64,000 bases of DNA from Rhizophagus irregularis (lineage: Eukaryota > Glomeromycota > Glomeromycetes > Glomerales > Glomeraceae). This document shows positions 48,001 through 58,566 of this stretch, in pieces. Position 1 is the stretch's first letter. Each line of letters starts with the position of its first letter. The position numbers were made by a program, and so were the translations under genes. Under the pieces are notes generated by a model. The model made no database searches and was not told where the DNA came from. It saw only the letters and a list, made by a program, of their open reading frames with translations. The stretch lies in contig NC_089450.1 in the NCBI RefSeq assembly GCF_026210795.1, positions 62,001 to 126,000 of the forward strand. The letters are read 5' to 3'.

Positions 48001-48825
48001 ACTAGATTAATTAAAAAATTCGTACTTATAATTTGATAAAGAGAATCAATTTCATTTTCAAATCCTACAATTGATGGTACTTTACGTGGAACAAATAATG
48101 ATGAAATATCAACTTCTGTTTCACGTTGATCTATCTTGGAAATTAATGATGAACTTTGCACATGAAGTGCAGATATAAATTCAGAACTATCATCATTTGA
48201 AAACTGTATCCGCTCTACACGAAATATACAAATTTGATCCATAATAAAATCGGATAATAACGAATTCTCAGATACCTAATAATAATTAGTTAAATAAGTA
48301 CAATAACATATAAGAGTATATAAAAAATGAAATTATTATACCAGTTGATTATCAAAATGGTTTAAAATTAAATCGGGCCAATCCAATTTATATGATTTTG
48401 CTCTTTGAGATGATTGTAAATATGGAGAATGTAATGATTTGCTTGAGGGTATCCAAACATCACCATATATTTTTGTCAAAAAGATTTTCTTTACAATCGG
48501 TATACCGTCTATTGGCAAGAATCGGGGTTTAGAGTAAGTTGAATAAAAAATTAAAAGGTAATTGACAAAAATTACTTGATGTATCTACAAGTTGAACATT
48601 GACATTATCCAAGTGTTCACAGGTCAATGATAACCATTTTGGTAAAGCAATAACACTTTTATCCAAATCATCATTTAAAACACAAGACAAATAAAATTTT
48701 TGAAAAAAATTATTTAATGAAATACATAAAACATCATTATTAGATGGAAATTGATGATTTATTAATGAATTTGGATGTAATAAAACTTGATTTGATTTTA
48801 TTTCTTCTTTAAATATAGGTTTCAT
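45096..48825 (-). CDS. Type II AAA ATPase of the AFG2/SPATA5 group, 777 aa
   Basis: Sixteen exons: 48576-48825, 48342-48508, 48026-48275, 47838-47943, 47573-47763, 47391-47473, 47214-47314, 47013-47127, 46730-46947, 46530-46646, 46339-46457, 46110-46179, 45900-46027, 45681-45830, 45289-45454, 45096-45198; exactly 778 codons. D1 has Walker A GPHGSGKK near residue 250 but a degraded Walker B (VIVIKDLDIL). D2 is complete: GPSGCGKT near 572, VFIDELDS, and the arginine-finger region CTNKLDQIDDALLRPGRFD. D2 features such as VNERVLSTLLNEIDG and FTGADLENL resemble SPATA5L1/AFG2B, a Cdc48 relative that acts in ribosome maturation and protein unfolding. D2 should drive ATP hydrolysis. The family call is solid and the exact orthologue less so. 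A second upstream ATG lies at 48885. Confidence 0.82.
45505..45641. mobile_element. piggyBac-like MITE, 137 bp, in an ATPase intron
   Basis: Flanked by TTAA on both sides (45501-45504 and 45642-45645), the target site of piggyBac transposons. The ends are inverted repeats: CCGGGGGAATTAAC at left and GTTAATTTCCCCCGG at right, differing by one base, with weaker inverted similarity continuing inward (GGAATTATGT / ATGTAATTCC). There is no coding capacity. It fills more than half of the 226-bp intron 45455-45680. Confidence 0.82.
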
Positions 48826-49485
48826 TGATAAAACTAAAAAAAATTTAGATAATCGGTAGCCTCGTATAACGTATATCACAGTCATGTGATACACGTGATA
48901 TTATATTAACTGCAAACCCACTCCGTGTTAAAAACATTCTGTCCATCTGCTAACGTCACCACTAATTACATGGATATTTTTTTTCTTTATAACAATTGTA
49001 TTTAAACGTTACAAAGAAATATTGTAAAAAAGACATTAATACTACAGTACTTAAATGATGTAACTTTAATTATTTCTTTATAAAATATAATTATGGTCAT
49101 CCAATAAAGAGTATAATGATGTAAGAAATTTTAGGAAAATTTTAATCATTTTAATCCGTAAGGGATAATCATTTTTAGTAAATTAAAAAAAAAAGACAGT
49201 TCATTATTGAATAATAATGAGTCCTTATAAGTAGCGAACGGACTTTAAATTCCGATCATACTTTCTGTAAACTTAACAATATGGAATGGAGTACACGGAA
49301 TTGACGGAATTGGATAATACAAAGTGCATCTCAAATTTCCCAAATTTGTAGATATTACAAACAAATCAAGAAACATATATCGATATGCAGCATAAATACA
49401 GATATAAATTCAAAGAAAATTCAACCATCAGTTTTTGGATTATAATTTTTTTTTCGTAAAATCATTAATTACTAAACACTAAAAA
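48826..49485. promoter_or_regulatory. Divergent intergenic region, ATPase / MLKL-like gene
   Basis: 660 bp between two divergent start codons, so it carries both promoters. A-runs precede the plus-strand ATG. Nothing else is recognised. Confidence 0.45.
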
Positions 49486-51870
49486 ATGATGGAAGAAATT
49501 GTTCGTATATCAGTTAATTCGATGAAAAATGTGAATGATGTTGTTGGACCATTCTTACCTTTCGTTACTTTAATAACAAGTTTAACTAAAGAGATAGCAG
49601 ATGCATATGAAAATGTTCAATATAATAAAAAAACATGTGGAACTTTAGTTAATAGAGTAGAAGCAGCGGAAGCAGCAATTAAAGGATTAATGAGACAAAA
49701 AGAAGAGAATATTGTAAAATTTTGTAGTCAAGATTATTATGATTCTTTTTCAAAATTTGTGAATTGTTTAAAACATATAAAAGAATTTTTTTATGATATA
49801 TCACAATTATCAAAATTTAAAAAATTTTATACTAGTGGTAATATTAGAGAAACTTTTGAGAAGATTATAAAAGAATTTGATTCTTGTTCTATAGATTTAA
49901 ATTTGGCTATTTCTATCGCGAATAATGATCAATTAAATAAGGATTTGGCTATATTGCATTCTGATATTATTGAAATGATGAAATTTTTAGATAATGTTGA
50001 AGGTGGTATAACTTCAATGGATGATAAATTACAACAAATTGTTGATAATAATAGTGAAATACAAATTCTAAATAAGAATATTATAATTAAAATACATAAT
50101 ATTGAAGAACAAAATAATAAAATTATAGAACAAAATAATAGAATATTAGAATATGAAGATAAACATCAATCTCTTGATTTTACTCCTCTCAACACCGAAA
50201 TTGAAACTATTTCAATATTAAATAAGGAAGTGAATAATCAACATTCAAAAATTGAGGTTAAAGCCAAAAGAATTGTTCCTTCAAAAATTAAGGATGCCCC
50301 ACAATTTGTTTCACGTAAAGGTAGTAGAATAACTATACAGAAAAAAATTTATAAAGAAATGGATGTTGCTTGTAAACCTATCTCAATGGATAATATTCAA
50401 AGAATTCAAAAACATCTTGCCATTTTAAAGAAATTAGATACTTGTCCTTATATTATTCAATTTCATGGTTTATCAGAAATAAATGGTGAAAATGTGATGA
50501 TCTTTGAATGGGCTGAATATGGAACTTTAAGAGAGCTTTATCTTAATTATAATATTGAGTGGGATGCGAAGATTTCTATAGCGAGGAACATCTGTCGAGG
50601 TTTAATTTTTTTGCATGCAGGTAATGAGGAGCTTTTATTAACAGTTAAAATAATTGTAAGTAACTTGTCTAACTTTAAAATTTTTAAACCCTATACCTCC
50701 AACCCCCTTCCTGCAGTGGAAATTTTACATCACGATATTAGATGCGAGAATGTATTAATTACTGAAAATATGTTACCAAAGATTTGTAATTTCAAATTTT
50801 CTCGTGAATTTAATGCTGCCACTATCCAAATTGATGATATGAATGATATAATACATTGGTTGGCCCCTGAAAAATTGAATCATATATCTACAGAAAAGGA
50901 TTCTAAAAAATCCCATAAAAAACAAGATGAGTCCAGTAGTTATACTATTCAATGTGATATTTTCAGGTTAGTGAATTATTTTTTTAATATGATATAAACA
51001 AAAAGAATTCCCCTAATAACTCCTCTTTTTGTTTTTAGTTTTGCAATGCTTCTTTGGGAACTTGGATTTCAAAAGAAACCTTATGAAAATATGCCTATAT
51101 CTCAAATACAAAAACATGTATCAAGAGGTGGTAGAGAAACGGTAGATTTTGGTTTAAGTCCTAATGCTATCCAAAAAGAATATCGTAGTATTATTGAACT
51201 TGCTTGGGCACAAGAACCATCTTTACGTCCAGGAATTCAACATATTTTTAATATGTTGCAAGAATTATACGAGAAACATGTATTACAAAGAGGTTCTCCT
51301 TTATTACGTCCAAAAATGAATGAAATTGATGAAAGTTTACATAGTTTATCAATTACTGATCGTAATATTGGTCCTATACCTAAAGTTACTCCTGTTACTC
51401 CATTAACCCCATTTAAAGAAGGTTTATTGGCTCATAAAGAAAAAAATTATGAAAAAGCTTGGAAATGTTTTGAAGAACATGCAAAAGTTGGTGATATATT
51501 AGCAAAATATTGGCAAGGTTATTATTATTTAGAAGGAAAATATGTTGATAAAAATCATGCAAAAGCTAAAGAATTATTTAAAGATGCTGCTGATGGTGGA
51601 AATGCTGATGCTCAATTACGTTATGCTTTTTGTTTAATTGATAAAGAGAATGAAAATATGGACTATGATAATTTCTTGAAATATTTAAAAATGTCTGCTG
51701 ATAAGAATAATCCTACTGCTCTTTATAATCTTGGTGAAATTTATTTACAAGGTAAAATGGGTATTGGGGAGGATGAGGCAAAAGGCATTCAATATTTAAG
51801 GTTGGCTGCCTTGCGTGATCAACCTAAAGCAAAAGAAATTCTAAAAGAACGTAATATTAATTTATATTAA
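49486..51870 (+). CDS. Helical-bundle + coiled coil + pseudokinase + Sel1 protein (MLKL-like order), 738 aa
   Basis: Exons 49486-50620, 50717-50966 and 51039-51870; 739 codons. Same order as the 20900 gene. Helical bundle about 15-150 (AYENVQYNKKTCGTLVNRV). Brace coiled coil about 170-225, with repeated EEQNNKI/IEQNNRI heptads. Pseudokinase about 265-520 with VACK, catalytic loop HHDIRCENVL (Asp385 and Asn390 kept), and NFK (403-405) replacing DFG. A Pro-rich linker and Sel1 repeats follow (AWKCFEEHAKVGDILAKYWQG, then ALYNLGEIYLQGK). With Lys, HRD-Asp and Asn present but no DFG Asp, ATP may bind but magnesium handling should fail. Intron 50621-50716 is 96 nt without stops and would insert 32 false residues between FLHA and VEILHH if retained. 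Both introns are absent from the paralogues. Confidence 0.87.
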
Positions 51871-52250
51871 AAAAAAGAAACAATTTGTCTAGTATATTTA
51901 TTATATATTTCCGTCTATATTGTCTATATTAAATAAACAACCCCATGTATGCTATAATAAAATCTAGTATCATAACCATAGTAACTAGTAAGTTTCATCA
52001 TTTTGATCACGTGATAATACTATGAAAAAATAAAAGTTTCTAAACAACTTCAGCGTAAGGTTTAGAGTTAAAAGAATGCCATTTTTTATTTTATATTTAA
52101 GTAAATTGTAGAGGATTCAATTTTGGAATCTGTAGCGTTTTAAGTTTTGTCATCTATTTTGGTGAAATCTTGCATAACCGGCATCTCAAGTTCAAAGTCA
52201 GAAAAAGTCAGAAAAAAAATATACTTATTATGCTATAATTGAGAATGTTA
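51871..52250. other. Intergenic spacer
   Basis: AT-rich downstream region of the MLKL-like gene. No gene recognised. Confidence 0.5.
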
Positions 52251-54150
52251 TAGAAATTAGATATTAGATAAAATGCTTATTGTATCAGTTAACAATATAT
52301 TAGCTTTTTTAATTTGCTCTAAGAAATCAATACCTTCTGTTTGGGTTGCTTTATTCAAAGAATCAGTTTGTATTGCTTTATTTATCTGAGAAACTTCTAT
52401 TTTCTGTCTGTATTCCAGTATCCATATAAACAAAAGCCTTCAACTTTTTGCCTGTCTACCATTTAGTAACAAATTTACTTTATTTGCATAATGTTCAAAT
52501 ATTGGAGCGAAGTAAAAAATACATGTAATATCTTCAATAAGTTAGTAGTAATAAAAGAAATGTATGTAGATTAAAGTTTATAAAGTTTATTTTTGAACTG
52601 GAGACTGATCATAGAATACTTGTTATTATGGTAATTTCATTTTATCTTTATAAAGAAAATAAGGCTATAAATTCAGAAATGCTAACTAATTCAAATTGTT
52701 GTTAGAAGTAACTAGCATCGATCAAAAAAAATTATCATATATATATAAAATCCTCTCTGTATATACGTTATAGAACTTGATTAGATGAAATTTTATTTGT
52801 AAGTCTTTATTGATATTATTTGTCTTTCAATAGGTATATAATAATAAAACTTTAACATTGCAAAAATATACTTTAAAAGATTTTGATTACTACTACATGC
52901 AAAGAGGAAAAGCTATTATTTATCAATAACCTCAAAAAAGAAATAATTCATTTCTGCTTATCAGACTAAAATCTAAAGAATAGAAGCCTCAATTAGTTCT
53001 TATTAACTGTTAACTCTAAATACTCAAACATTAAATGTTAATAATTACCTAATCTTATTATTATATATTATTTATTAAAAAATACCTAGTGTATTCATAA
53101 ATAATTCATTACAAATCCATTAAGGACTTGTGATGTAATTTGGCCAGGATTTAGGAGTGTTTGCCAAGCAATTTGATTTGTATTTGCATTAAAGATATAT
53201 ATTCTTACTTCAGGCAGGTTTACAAACTGATCAATCAACCACCTCTCTTAAAAAATATTAATTAATAGATCTATAAAAACATAGCCATAATAGTTTGTCT
53301 ACTTATCTTAATGCCACTATTAATCCACTGCAACATTTTATTATGAATATATTAGGGTAAATTAAATTGTAAACGTAACTCTATAATGAAATTCAATACA
53401 ACTGAAAGGTATACTTCATTTCGCTAAGCATCTATTAAAACATTTCACTTGCAATAATAAAGCAAAATTAAAAAAAATGATGCGAACTATCCCTACATTT
53501 GAAGATGTAATAAGAATGACACCAAAATTGGGACTTAAAATATCACCATTTGGTAATGTAAAAGCTCTCTATAATAAATAAAAAGATATGATTTTAAAAA
53601 ATAGAAAAATTTTTTCACATGATTCTCGCATAATGTATCTGTGAAGAAACAGACACAGGTCGAAATGCTAAAAATCGGCAAAAAAAATGGCGTGAAAAGC
53701 AGTGGCTATTCTTGGCTATTCTTGGCTATTCTTGGCTGTTTTTGGCTATTTGCGAATTAACCTATACTATTTGTAAATAGTTTATACAAATTTGCGAATA
53801 GTTTATGCAATTTGCGCCATTTTTTTTGCCTATTTTTGGTCATTTGACGTGTGAGAGTTAGGATAGCATCGCATCAGTTATTGGCTTATGTTATTATTTC
53901 CTTTTTTTTCAACTATTTTTTTTATATACGATTTAAACTAAAAATCAAATAATTGCTTAATAACTGTTTGCAATATATCAAGTTGACCATCAATAAAGTT
54001 CAATCGAAATAAACAAGAGTTTATATTTGCAGATCACCAAACCACATTTGGTTCTATTCAAATATCAATGATTTGTTTATTTTTGAAAGGAAATTTTGAT
54101 TTTTTAGCAGCAGTTTAAACAGTACCATATCATTTATAGACTAATTCTGC
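52250..54150 (-). pseudogene. Decayed minus-strand gene of unknown family
   Basis: Several separate stretches read as protein on the minus strand with stops between them: at about 53500-53575 a segment AFTLPNGDILSPNFGVILI; at 53105-53255 RWLIDQFVNLPEVRIYIF through a TNQIAWQTLL part; at 52255-52420 an NKAIQTDSLNKATQTEGIDF segment with two KAxQT motifs. A further piece (NINSCLFRLNFIDGQLDIL) lies near 53955-54020. The order fits one ancient gene read right to left. I do not recognise the family. Some gaps could be introns, but stops inside the pieces suggest decay. An inverted-repeat element sits in its middle. Confidence 0.4.
53659..53849. mobile_element. Inverted-repeat element (MITE-like) with internal 10-bp tandem
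   Basis: The left arm around 53671-53692 contains CGGCAAAAAAAATGGCG and the right arm around 53815-53837 is its inverse (CGCCATTTTTTTTGCC), with the pairing extending outward over about 30 bp with few mismatches. Between them TGGCTATTCT repeats four times from about 53701 and a GAATAGTTTATGCAAATTTGC-type motif repeats. No target duplication is clear. Confidence 0.6.
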
Positions 54151-54199
54151 AGAATGCGTAATGTCAATTATAAATCTTAGATTATAAGGTATAGCATTA

Positions 54200-55910
54200 A
54201 AGAGAAGTAATATAAGTTTTGATTCTGAACTAATATTTAAAAATTTAGGAATAATAGAAGATATTCAAAATGTATTATCATTTAATCAAACTTTAAGTAA
54301 AGAATTAAAAATGGTTATTAAAAGTACCCAAAAAACTTTAAAAATTAGAACTGAACGATTAAAATTGAAAAATCAAAAGTTTAAATGTATTGAACCAGCC
54401 ATTTTGAAAGAAATAAATGGTTTATTTGAAGTAAATACTTATCATAAACTTTATTTTGCAAAAAAAAATTGAGTTTCTTTAGTATATTTACTCAAATTTT
54501 ATAGTCAAATTCTTTATATAGATTTTAGGTGAAAAAATTAATAATACTATTACTCAAAATGGTACTTTTCAAAATAAACTTCGTACTTATGTTGATTTAC
54601 AAAAATTTATCAAATCACACTGTTTAATCTGAGAATATTCATTTCAGGTATAAATTTTAATTTTATTAATTTATAATATTTAATAATATTAACATTATAT
54701 GATTAAAAAATGTGGAGAAAGTGATTGCTTAATTTGTGATTCTGTTCAATTACCACATGAAATTTTTAATCAATTACATTATATACCAGATCCACAAATT
54801 TTAAGTAGTGAGTATTTTTTTATATTTCTTATTTAAAAATTTTTTCTAATTCACAAATTATTGATTTAGATCCTGATCATTATTAGGATTTTAATTTATT
54901 GTATGGGCAAAATACTACTGAAAAAGATATTCCAAGTAAAAAAAATCATTATGAATGCAAAGAACTTGCTCCAAATGGAATTTTGATTGCTGCAAAAGTT
55001 CATGATTTTGTTTTTTGCATTTTTTGCTCAAAACTACACTGTCTATGGGTCTGGTTCATATTACCAACAATCATATTACTGACAATCATTTTACTGACAC
55101 TTACTTTACTGACAGATACATTTTACCAACAATCATATTACTGACAATCATTTACCGACAAAATAATAATTATTTTTAAGTTATAAAAAAAGCAAATTAT
55201 ATAAACTAAATTAAAAAAATTATTAAGAACAATTTTAAGTACAATATATTATGAAGCTGAAATAAATTTTTTAAAAAATAAAATTGATAAAATTAAATAT
55301 TAAATTCAAGTTATTTTATTAGTATATATAAATATCATAGTATTTTACATTTTGTTATATATTAATCAATTTTTTATTTTATATATTATGGTAAATTCTT
55401 TTATATTAAATATGTATTTTAATTTTCATAACTGAAGTGGGTAGTGAAATAGTAATAAATACTGTAAGTGTTGATAGTAAAATGAGTATCGGTAAAGTGT
55501 ACCTGTCAGTAAAATAATTGTCGGTAATATGAGTGTTGGTAATGTGAACGGGTATTCTATCTATTTAGCTAATATGTATTAGATGATTATGACTATGAAG
55601 CATTGTAAACAGTCATGAAAATATTTGCATATACATGTAGTTCACCAATTGTTCCAGAAAATCATTTCTTATATGATAAGATTTTTGTTAGGACTTAGGA
55701 TGAATTTAACATGTAATTTACCAATTGAGCAGGTGTATTATTCTTGTAAGATTGAACTTTCACAGATATGTTATTATTGTAATGAAGAAGATAATTTTGT
55801 TGAACCATCACAAGAAATTTTATCTCAATTTCAAATAGTATATCCCTTATGTGAAGTTTGTCAAGAAAGAGAAAAGAATTTTTTTACAAAAGGCAAAATA
55901 CAAACGTGAA
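54200..55910 (+). pseudogene. Decayed plus-strand gene with two cysteine clusters, split by an inverted-repeat element
   Basis: Readable segments in order: 54200-54440 (a Lys-rich helix ending CIEPAILKEINGLFEV), 54525-54650, 54700-54810 (KCGESDCLICDSVQLPHEIF then LHYIPDP), 54890-55035 (LYGQNTTEKDIPS ... VFCIFCSKL) and 55740-55905 (CYYCNEEDNFVEPSQEIL ... CEVCQER). The CxxxxCxxC, CxxC and CxxC pairs suggest zinc binding. It looks like a member of a multicopy family in this kind of genome, perhaps transposon-borne; I cannot name it. Stops (for example before 54645 and 54885) and the element at 55054-55549 show it is dead. Confidence 0.5.
55054..55549. mobile_element. 496-bp non-autonomous element with long inverted ends made of 15-16-bp repeats
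   Basis: The left end starts GTTCATATTACCAACAATCA and the right end is the inverse (GTGTTGGTAATGTGAAC). Similarity continues inward for 60 bp or more. Each arm is built from staggered ATTACTGACAATCATTTTACTGACA-type 15-16-bp units, the pattern of subterminal transposase binding sites. The middle is AT-rich and non-coding. GGGT flanks both ends but is too short to be certain as a target duplication. Confidence 0.7.
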
Positions 55911-57035
55911 AAAAGAGACATATATAATTTCAAGTAAAAATTTTTACAATATATAAATAGATAATCTATCATTACCCCTTTCTATGTAATAAACATTATA
56001 TTAAATTAGTACTAATAAATAATAATTTCCCATCATTTTTTGTGCTTGATCATTGCCTAAAAAAATTTGTAATTTTTTTTTGATTCCCTACCCCCCCCCC
56101 CATGTCTTTTTTCAATAAAAATTTTTGTTAAACATAATAACTGTAAGTTAATTATTAAAAAAAAATTTATTGATGTGCTAAATTTGATATCACGTGAAAT
56201 AAAAATTATTGGTTGCCAAGTGTTGATCAACACGTGAAATTAGACCAATAACCTATGCCTTAATGATACGGTATCCAAGTTCCTGTGAATTGCTAATTGT
56301 TTACAACAGCTCTTAATTTTTATTATCTACGCACTAGTGTCGTAAATAGTTGGAAAGACTCAAAATTAACAACCACTAAGGTTACTGTAATTCAAAATAT
56401 AATAATAACCTTTATACTACGCACCTGCGCAAAATATATATTTAATCCAAGTATCCAAGTATACTGCGGTCTTTTAATTTATTTGCTTGGCAAAATCACA
56501 TTGTTCTACAAAATTTAAGTATGGATTTCGTGGAAAACCGGAGTTTATTGAACCGAAATTCCGACGCGGCGAATTTCTTGTTTGTTTTTTTATTAAAAAA
56601 AAAAAGAAAAATACTTGGAGAAAAAATATTGGATTATTTTAAAAATCAAAGGTATTTTTAGAATAATTTCATTACTGTAATTGAAATTTAATAAATTATT
56701 TAATCAAAAAAAAAATGTTATTATGATTTAATTAAGCAACTATATAATTAACCTATATATAGTTTTTTTTTTAAAAATAGTTTTATAAAAAAGAACATTC
56801 TATTACTATAATGTAAACGTAATCCCCGTGGTTCCCTAATTCATTTAAAAAAAAATGTTAAATTTAAATTCTAAAACAATTATTTCTTTTTTTTTATTCT
56901 TTTTTTTATATTATTAGGAATAATTAAAATACGTTCCCTATTTTTTTATTATTATTGAAAATCCAATCCAAACCATTCCGAATCAAATAATTTCACTTAT
57001 AACAAAATGCAATAATCATCATATTATTACTCAAT
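55911..57035. other. Intergenic DNA before the metalloprotease gene
   Basis: Includes an 11-C run at 56091-56101, rare in DNA this AT-rich. 56200-56560 is less AT-rich, but its open frame (56297-56518) shows no family features. The promoter of the 57036 gene lies at the right end. Confidence 0.5.
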
Positions 57036-58566
57036 ATGAGAATAAGGTCAATTTGTGCAGTGATTTTATTAGTATGGATTAAATTTATGGTATTAAAAGT
57101 TAGCGCAGAATATTGTTTCGATCCAAATATATTGGATCCAAGAGGAGGAAAAGTAGTGAATTGTGCATTAGTCACGGATATAAAATCACTGCTTAAAAAT
57201 CAACAATATATAAAATCACCCGCTATACTTTCTTTCAAACAAAATGTAAATATGTTTGAAACAACTTTACATTGTTCATCTACAGAAGAAATTTGTTCAA
57301 AAGTAAAAGCAACATTTGATTCAGCGGGAGAAATACTTTCTTCAACAATTAATTTTGTTGAAAAGATAAAAGTTAATGCAACTTTTACACCATTTTGTGA
57401 AAAAGGATATTGTGAAGATGAAGAAATATTAGGATCGGCTGGTCCGATAAGATTTCATCCTATGATTGATGATGATGATATGGTCAGATTATATCCACAA
57501 TCTTTAGTTAAACAATTTCAATATCATACTCATTTAGAATATTCTCAATATGATATTGGAGCTATTTTTAATAGTGATGCAAAATATTGGTTTGGTGGTG
57601 AGATTAATATAGAAAAAAATCAATTCGATTTTTTATATATTATATTACATGAATTGATTCATGGTTTAGGATTTGGTTCAAGTTGGGATCAATATTATGT
57701 TGGATTAATTACTCCACCTATAATTAATAAATTTAATGGTGTTAAGATTAATGTTGAATCAAATAATAACAATAATGATGAAGATAATAATAATAATAAT
57801 AAAGAAAATTCTATTAAATTTGTTGAATGGGCTTTTGATAAATATGTAATATTAATGGAGAATAAAACAAAAATATCTTCAATTACACAAGAATTAAATG
57901 AATTTTTTGATCAAAAATCATTAAATAATATAAAAATTAATAATCAAAGGGATTTTGAAATCAATTTTCATAAATCTAAACAATTTAATATTGCTAAACA
58001 AATGTTTGGTTTAGCTCAAACTCCTAATACTATTGGATTTTTATCAAAAGAAAAAGATAATAATAATAACAATATTAATAATTCAAAAGAAAAAATAGAT
58101 AATAGTAAAGATGTTGTTATATTAGAAACTTCTTTTAATCCTTTTAGAGTTGCTAGTAGTATAAGTCATATTGATAATTCCCTTTATTCTAATACTGAAG
58201 ATTTTTTAATGAGACCTGTTATTATGAATGGTGTTACTCTTCAACAAGAGATTATTAATGGTGGTAATTATTCCGGTGGGCCTATTGGTCCTAAACTTAA
58301 ACAAATACTTGAAACATTAGGGTAAGTAGTATAAAGAATTTTTTTTTTTTGATTTTTTTTAAAAAAAAAAATTATTAAGTCTCGTTCTTCTTTAAATATA
58401 CAGGTACTCAACAAAAGATAATCCGGCTTCATATAGGCCAAGGGTTGTTAATCCTGCATCAGTTGACATTTCCATTGCCGCTCCTTTATTAATGGACAAT
58501 GTTTATTTAGAAATTATATTTTCTATATTAGTCACACTTACATTTCATTTCTTGATTTATCAATGA
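57036..58566 (+). CDS. Secreted, probably anchored, HExxH metalloprotease-like protein, 482 aa
   Basis: Exons 57036-58321 and 58404-58566 (483 codons). Residues 1-24 are a signal peptide (basic start, hydrophobic core, ending VSA). The zinc motif is HELIH at 205-209 followed by GLGFGSSW, so His205, Glu206 and His209 are present; the metzincin third-ligand position (HExxHxxGxxH/D) holds Ser. Several cysteines in the first 130 residues suggest extracellular disulfides. Asn-rich low-complexity inserts occur near 240-255 and 345-370. The tail ends in a hydrophobic segment (IIFSILVTLTFHFLIYQ), which suggests a GPI signal or a membrane anchor. Without the second exon this tail would be missed. The substrate is unknown; a cell-surface or secreted role is inferred. 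Confidence 0.78.

Noticed and set aside
45096-48825. PEX6 or PEX1 call
   Set aside because: D2 features VNERVLSTLLNEIDG and FTGADLENL fit the AFG2 group better, and the N-terminal part is short for a peroxin.
57036-58566. Leishmanolysin (M8) call for the HExxH protein
   Set aside because: The region after HELIH lacks the M8 spacing and third His; only the HExxH core is shared.
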